From Treponema sp. (GTDB lineage: Bacteria > Spirochaetota > Spirochaetia > Treponematales > Breznakiellaceae): 10,538 nt of DNA. Below are positions 7,292 through 10,538 of the stretch, piece after piece. Location: contig JAIRSD010000142.1 in the NCBI GenBank assembly GCA_031255615.1, positions 1-10,538 of the forward strand. Reading direction: 5' to 3'. Every line of letters begins with the position of its first letter. The stretch's first letter is position 1. The notes beneath the pieces were generated by a model. It saw nothing but the letters and a program-made list of their open reading frames with translations. It had not been told where the DNA came from and did not search any database. The translations under genes and the position numbers were made by a program.

Positions 7292-7410
7292 TTGGGCGCA
7301 TTTTTTTGCTCCGCAAAAAAACCGGGCTATCCGCTCTAACAAAAACCCTGCGGGTTTTTATTCCGCTCCTATCCCTTGCGCGGGCGCGAAAGCCGCGGTG
7401 CGGCTTTCGC
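7292..7410 (+). repeat. Structured three-hairpin repeat, copy B
   Basis: This is the inverted partner of 4519-4637. In order it has TTGGGCGCAT (7292-7301); a 9-bp stem TTTTTTTGC/GCAAAAAAA with loop TCC (7301-7321); the conserved CCGGGCTATCCGCTCTAAC; an 8-bp stem AAAAACCC/GGGTTTTT with loop TGC (7341-7359); the conserved TTCCGCTCCTATCCCTTGCG (7361-7380); and an 11-bp stem GCGAAAGCCGC/GCGGCTTTCGC with loop GGT (7386-7410). The single-stranded linkers are nearly identical to copy A, while the first and third stems have changed bases on both arms. That pattern is expected if folding matters. Confidence 0.8.
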
Positions 7411-7449
7411 CTTCGCTGTTTCCTGCCCTTCCTGGCTTGCCTCAGGGGC

Positions 7450-7507
7450 GGCGTCGCATACGCCGAGGCATTTCATGCCTCGGCATTCTGTCGCCGGCAG
7501 AATGCCG
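7450..7507. repeat. Run of three hairpins, the last two mutually exclusive
   Basis: GGCGT/ACGCC (7450-7454/7460-7464) is followed by a 10-bp stem GCCGAGGCAT/ATGCCTCGGC with loop TTC (7462-7471/7475-7484), then a 10-bp stem CGGCATTCTG/CAGAATGCCG with a 7-base loop (7481-7490/7498-7507). The second and third stems share 7481-7484, so both cannot form fully at once. No counterpart of the same sequence is seen beside copy A, which has different hairpins there. Confidence 0.55.
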
Positions 7508-7556
7508 CCGGATTCCCTCCCCCAGGCAGACCGGGCTAAACCGGGAACCGCCGCCG

Positions 7557-7583
7557 TTGACCCCTCCGGTGAAATGATATAGC
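7557..7583 (+). promoter_or_regulatory. Candidate promoter of the DUF3842-larC operon
   Basis: TTGACC (7557-7562) precedes an extended -10 candidate TGaTATAGC (TG at 7575-7576, hexamer 7578-7583). The spacer is 15 bp, shorter than ideal, which the TGn extension may offset. Transcription would begin near 7590, just before the Shine-Dalgarno GGGAGG at 7595-7600. Confidence 0.4.
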
Positions 7584-7604
7584 TTTAACCGGCTGGGAGG
7601 ATAA

Positions 7605-8051
7605 GTGAAAACCACCATCGTGATTATCGACGGTATGGGCGGAGGCATCGGCGTGCAGCTCATCACCAGACTAAAGGAGATCTGGGCCAAAGAGGACAAC
7701 GGGGGGGATCGGGAAATAATCGCCCTGGGGGCAAACGCGGTAGCCGCCGAACGGATGGTCAAGGCCGGGGCGGACCGGGGGGCCAGCGGCGAAAACGCCT
7801 TTCTGGTTTCCGTTTCCCTGGGGGACTATATCATGGGGCCCGTCGGCATCGTGGTGGGAAACAGCATGATGGGGGAAATAAGCCCCGCCATGGCCCAGGC
7901 GATTCTGGGAGCCCCGGGGGAGCGGATCCTTCTTCCCCTCCAGCAGGAACATTTTTATATCGCCGGTCTTGAACAAATGCCCCTGGCCCGGATAATCGAC
8001 CGGGCGCTGGATCTCCTGGCAGAACGGATCAAACAACGGGAGGCATCATGA
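7605..8051 (+). CDS. DUF3842 family protein
   Basis: This 148-residue cytoplasmic protein matches the uncharacterised DUF3842 family from memory of its pattern: an N-terminal IVIIDGMGGGIG glycine-rich loop (residues about 5-16) like a nucleotide-binding Rossmann turn, then IIALGANAVAAERMVKAGAD (about 39-58), GENAFLVS, GPVGIVVGNSMMGEISPAMA (about 78-97) and a C-terminal PLARIIDRAL helix. No catalytic site is established for the family. The start is GTG at 7605, set by GGGAGG four bases upstream. Its TGA overlaps the larC ATG (8048-8051), so the two are translationally coupled, which suggests a role with LarC, such as in nickel-pincer cofactor synthesis. That link is an inference from position only. 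Confidence 0.8.
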   Translation: MKTTIVIIDGMGGGIGVQLITRLKEIWAKEDNGGDREIIALGANAVAAERMVKAGADRGASGENAFLVSVSLGDYIMGPVGIVVGNSMMGEISPAMAQAILGAPGERILLPLQQEHFYIAGLEQMPLARIIDRALDLLAERIKQREAS

Positions 8052-9487
8052 AATCGCTGCACTTCGACTGTTTTGCCGGTATATCCGGCGATATGACCCT
8101 GGGAGCCCTGGTCGATCTGGGGGTGGATCCCGATCTGCTCCGGGGGGAGCTGAAAAAGTTGGGGCTGGAAGGCTGGAAGCTGGATTTTGTCCGGGATCAG
8201 CGGAACGGGATCACCGGAACCCATGCCGTCGTGGAACTGGAGGGGACCGTGGATCATATCGCCCAGGACGATGATCCGCCCCGCCATGAACACACCCATA
8301 GCCATGAACACACCCATGAACACACCCATAACCATGAACATACCCATAATCATGAGGCTGCCCACGAACATCCCCACGAGCACAACCATGGGGCCGGCCA
8401 CGAACACAGCCATGAACACGCACACAACCACGAACATAGCCATGCTCATTCCCATGAACATGAGCACAGGCATCATGCCCACAATTCCTGGAAGGAGATA
8501 CGGGGAATCATCGAGGGGGCGGCCCTCAGCGAAGGGGCCAAAGGCCGGGCCCTGGACATATTCTCCCGTATTGCCCGGGCGGAGGCCCAGGTCCACGGAA
8601 CCCCGGTGGACGATGTGGCCTTTCATGAGGTGGGGGCCCTGGATTCGATTATTGACGTGGTTGGTGCGGCAATCTGCCTGGACATCCTTAAACCCGAACA
8701 GGTTACCTGTTCCGAAATTGAATTGGGGGGAGGCACGGTAAAATGCGCCCACGGAATCCTTCCGGTCCCCGCCCCGGCGACGGAACTCCTGGTCCAGGGA
8801 CTCCCCGTAAGGACCGGAGGATTTAACAAGGAGATGACCACCCCCACGGGGGCGGCGATCCTTGCCGCCGCGGTGGACCGGTTCATCACCGGCCCCTCCG
8901 CCTTTCGGCAGCTTAAAACCGGCGTAGGAATCGGGACCCGGAAAATGGACAAGCCCAATGTGCTGCGGGTTTCCTGGCGGGAGGAATCCGCCCCGCCGTC
9001 TGGGATTCCCCGCTCCGGGGAAGGCCGCTGGATAAACGAAACCCTAACCCTTCTGGAAAGCAATATTGACGATATGACCGCCGAGGCCCTGGGTTTCCTC
9101 ATGGAACGGCTCTTTGAAGCCGGGGCCCTGGATGTAACGTTCAGCCCCCTTACCATGAAGAAGTCCCGGCCGGGGACCCTGGTTTCGGTTCTGGGCCGGA
9201 ATGAAAAACTGGAGGCCCTGCGGGAATGTTTCTTCCGCCACTCCACCACCATCGGATTCCGGGAAAGCGCGGTGGACCGGGTTTCCCTTGAACGCCGGGA
9301 AGAAGAATTTGCCGGGGACTTCGGCAAAGCCCGGGCCAAGACCGTGTACTTGGACGGGGCCGCCGCAAGGACCAAGATCGAATTCGAGGATCGGGCGCGT
9401 TTGGCCCGGGACCGGGGAATCTCCCTGGAGGAAGCGGAGGCCCTGATCCGCTCCGGCGCTCCAGATTGGCCGGAGAACCGCCGATAG
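8048..9487 (+). CDS. larC: LarC, nickel-insertion enzyme for nickel-pincer nucleotide cofactor
   Basis: LarC is the CTP-dependent cyclometallase that inserts nickel into the pyridinium-derived pincer ligand used by lactate racemase LarA and related racemases/epimerases. This 479-residue protein shows the family's start (HFDCFAGISGDMTLGALVDL, about residues 5-24), the core FHEVGALDSIIDVVGAA, GFNKEMTTPTGAAIL, and the C-terminal domain with ESNIDDMTAEALGFLMERLF, KKSRPGTLVSVL and the RHSTTIGFRES stretch. Between them, residues 80-145 are an extreme histidine-rich insert with 32 His in 66 residues. The protein is one continuous frame, unlike Lactobacillus plantarum, where a ribosomal frameshift joins LarC1 and LarC2. 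The ATG at 8048 overlaps the DUF3842 stop, preceded by GGGAGG. LarA, LarB and LarE are not in the window. Confidence 0.93.
   Translation: MKSLHFDCFAGISGDMTLGALVDLGVDPDLLRGELKKLGLEGWKLDFVRDQRNGITGTHAVVELEGTVDHIAQDDDPPRHEHTHSHEHTHEHTHNHEHTHNHEAAHEHPHEHNHGAGHEHSHEHAHNHEHSHAHSHEHEHRHHAHNSWKEIRGIIEGAALSEGAKGRALDIFSRIARAEAQVHGTPVDDVAFHEVGALDSIIDVVGAAICLDILKPEQVTCSEIELGGGTVKCAHGILPVPAPATELLVQGLPVRTGGFNKEMTTPTGAAILAAAVDRFITGPSAFRQLKTGVGIGTRKMDKPNVLRVSWREESAPPSGIPRSGEGRWINETLTLLESNIDDMTAEALGFLMERLFEAGALDVTFSPLTMKKSRPGTLVSVLGRNEKLEALRECFFRHSTTIGFRESAVDRVSLERREEEFAGDFGKARAKTVYLDGAAARTKIEFEDRARLARDRGISLEEAEALIRSGAPDWPENRR
8285..8482 (+). repeat. Degenerate 6-bp-period repeat coding the His-x tract of LarC
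   Basis: The DNA alternates CAY (His) with a second codon, mainly GAA, ACC, AAC or AGC, giving a strong 6-base and partial 12-base periodicity (for example the units CATGAACACACC). The result is His at nearly every second residue, from 80 to 145 of LarC, broken at two short Ala/Gly spacers (AA and GAG). Such tracts can bind nickel, cobalt or zinc. The repetition is of a kind prone to length change by slippage, always in frame when whole 6-base units change. Confidence 0.9.
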
Positions 9488-9623
9488 ATCTTTTTTAAGG
9501 CCGGTGGATCGTTTTTTAGCGGCCCCTTTTCGGATCGCGGGTTTGCCGTTTTTAAGCGGGTCTTGTTCGGAAACCGAAGTTTTCCCGGACAGCCTGAATA
9601 TGCGTTGACGTTAGATGTAAACT
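9488..9623. other. Intergenic region between larC and the MerR gene, with operator-like dyad
   Basis: No gene is seen. Inverted GGCCG/CGGCC sequences around 9501-9526 enclose a T-run, but this is not a standard terminator. At 9605-9621 the sequence TTGACGT-TAG-ATGTAAA is an imperfect dyad (5 of 7 positions symmetric). MerR-type regulators commonly bind dyads beginning TTGAC at their own promoters, so this could be the autoregulatory site of the next gene. No good -10 at a standard spacing was found. Confidence 0.3.
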
Positions 9624-9644
9624 ATGGTCGGCGGAGGGAAGAAA

Positions 9645-10091
9645 TTGGACGATTCGGCGACGGCAAAGACGGCGGACGGATCCCGCGAGGACGAGGTTTC
9701 CCCGGAAAAACCCGCTTCCTATACGATCAAGCAGGTTTCGGAGAAAAGCTCCCTGCCGCCCCATGTGCTGCGGTACTATGAAAACGAGGGGCTCCTTCCC
9801 GGAGTCGCCCGCAGCCGCAGCGGGATCCGCCGTTATTCGGAGAGCGATCTTGAATGGCTGGCCCTTGTCTGCTGCCTTAAAAATACGGGAATGTCCATTA
9901 AACAGATAAAAAATTTTGTCGAACTCAGCGTGAAGGGCGAGGAAACCCTTAAAGAACGCTGCGAACTGCTGCGGGAACATAAACGGCATGTGGAAGCCCA
10001 GATCGCGGAGATGCGGAAACATCTGGAAAAGGTAACCTGGAAGATTGAGCATTTTACCAATCAATATGAAAGATACGCGGGAACCCGGTAA
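9645..10091 (+). CDS. MerR-family transcriptional regulator
   Basis: This protein has a winged helix-turn-helix near its N-terminus (YTIKQVSEKSSLPPHVLRYY then ENEGLLPGVARSRSGIRRYS, about residues 26-65) and a long C-terminal coiled-coil dimerisation helix (TLKERCELLREHKRHVEAQI, about 99-118, with AEMRKHLEKVTWKIEHF after it). It should bind a promoter dyad and activate by twisting the DNA. I chose TTG at 9645 because GGAGGG (9633-9638) lies six bases before it; the ATG at 9624 has no ribosome-binding site and adds seven residues. Even so about 25 residues precede the HTH, more than usual. The C-terminal part lacks a clustered cysteine metal site like that of MerR or CueR, so the signal is unknown. 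The stop is one base before the corA start. Confidence 0.88.
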   Translation: MDDSATAKTADGSREDEVSPEKPASYTIKQVSEKSSLPPHVLRYYENEGLLPGVARSRSGIRRYSESDLEWLALVCCLKNTGMSIKQIKNFVELSVKGEETLKERCELLREHKRHVEAQIAEMRKHLEKVTWKIEHFTNQYERYAGTR

Positions 10092-10092
10092 C

Positions 10093-10538
10093 ATGGAACT
10101 CTCCATCATCGGCTACGATCCCGCGGGGGCCTGGATCAAAAAAGAAGAGACCGTGGAGGCGTTGCTGCGGCATAAAAACCCGGCGGGCCTTACCTGGATC
10201 AACATGGACGGATTGGACAGGGCCGCCGAGATAAACCGTTTGGCGGAGGTTTTCCTCATCCATCCCTTGACGGTGGAGGATATTCTGGATGTCGAACACC
10301 GCCCCAAGGTAGAAGAATTTGACGAGTACCTCTTTATCCTCCTGAAATCCGTGGGGCCCGAATGGGGGAACCGGGAAGGGGAGGTGGATTTCGAGCAGAT
10401 CGCCCTGGTGGTGACCGAGAACACGGTGATTAGTTTTCAGGAAAAGCCGGGCGATTATTTTGACGGAATCCGGAAGCGGATTTTGAACAACGCCGGCAGG
10501 ATTCGCCGCATGGGGGCCATGTACCTTGCCTGGGCGAT
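10093..10538 (+). CDS. corA: CorA-family divalent cation transporter (partial, 3' end beyond window)
   Basis: The frame from the ATG at 10093 stays open to the window edge, giving 148 codons of the N-terminal cytoplasmic domain of a CorA magnesium/cobalt channel. The CorA-specific stretch is LIHPLTVEDILDVEHRPKVE followed by EFDEYLFILLK (about residues 55-85), then FEQIALVVTENTVISFQE (about 99-116). The membrane helices with the GMN selectivity motif would lie beyond the edge, so ion specificity cannot be judged. The start lies one base after the MerR stop and has only a weak upstream purine stretch, suggesting coupling to that gene. Mg2+ is the usual cargo, with Co2+ and Ni2+ also carried by known CorA proteins. 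Confidence 0.9.
   Translation, partial: MELSIIGYDPAGAWIKKEETVEALLRHKNPAGLTWINMDGLDRAAEINRLAEVFLIHPLTVEDILDVEHRPKVEEFDEYLFILLKSVGPEWGNREGEVDFEQIALVVTENTVISFQEKPGDYFDGIRKRILNNAGRIRRMGAMYLAWA

Larger units (their letters stand above)
7203..7556. other. Gene-free hairpin-rich region after the radical SAM gene
   Basis: About 350 bases with no convincing protein. Just after the stop there is a 5-bp hairpin (AGGCC 7210-7214 / GGCCT 7220-7224) without a T-run, so termination here is doubtful. The structured repeat copy B occupies 7292-7410 and a further hairpin group lies at 7450-7507. The open frame at 7228-7539 is low-complexity and its resemblance to a reverse-strand frame near 4600 comes from the DNA repeat. 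Confidence 0.7.

Noticed and set aside
7228..7539. 103-codon + strand frame in the gap after the radical SAM gene
   Set aside because: Its content is repeat and hairpin DNA with no ribosome-binding site and arginine/cysteine-rich low-complexity translation.
8211..8482. Histidine-coding repeat as a CRISPR array or minisatellite outside a gene
   Set aside because: Units are 6-12 bp, have no spacers, and lie in frame within larC.
7955..8752. Reverse-strand frame with a Met/Val/Gly-rich, membrane-like stretch
   Set aside because: It is the antisense reading of the LarC histidine repeat (CAT/CAC codons read backwards as ATG/GTG).

Overview
The window is GC-rich, densely packed bacterial DNA with every recognisable gene on the + strand. 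The style suggests a spirochaete of the Treponema group: sugar-binding proteins with an Ala-Gly-Ser signal-peptide end and no lipobox cysteine, ATGA-coupled operons, and compact AT-rich promoter islands in GC-rich DNA. This is a guess from general character. No rRNA or other phylogenetic marker is present, and no search was run.

Layout. (1) 1-974: the end of an operon, with the last codons of one gene and a complete inner-membrane permease of the nucleoside/BmpA-type ABC transporters. (2) 975-1249: an AT-rich promoter region. (3) 1250-4348: a three-gene carbohydrate ABC importer (periplasmic binding protein, UgpA/MalF-type permease, UgpE/MalG-type permease) with no ATPase gene; an ATPase encoded elsewhere must energise it. 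(4) 4349-4729: a gene-free stretch of strong hairpins, including one copy of a structured repeat, ending in a sigma70-like promoter placed so that the next mRNA should begin almost at its start codon. (5) 4730-7202: a dihydropyrimidinase/hydantoinase-family cyclic amidohydrolase overlapping by 8 bp a radical SAM protein of unknown substrate. (6) 7203-7604: a second gene-free stretch with an inverted copy of the same repeat, more hairpins and a promoter. (7) 7605-9487: a DUF3842 protein translationally coupled to LarC, the nickel-insertion enzyme of nickel-pincer nucleotide cofactor synthesis, here with a 66-residue segment containing 32 histidines. (8) 9645-10538: a MerR-family regulator one base upstream of a CorA-type divalent cation channel that runs off the window.

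Possible cooperation. The two transporters feed carbon or nucleosides into the cell. The amidohydrolase would open cyclic ureides such as dihydrouracil, possibly linked to nucleobase use. LarC implies that the cell makes the LarA-type cofactor, although larA, larB and larE are not in view. MerR-CorA adds divalent metal uptake beside a nickel-handling gene.

The least explained items are the structured repeat, whose two copies differ in sequence but keep their stems paired; the radical SAM partner of the amidohydrolase; and the DUF3842-LarC coupling.
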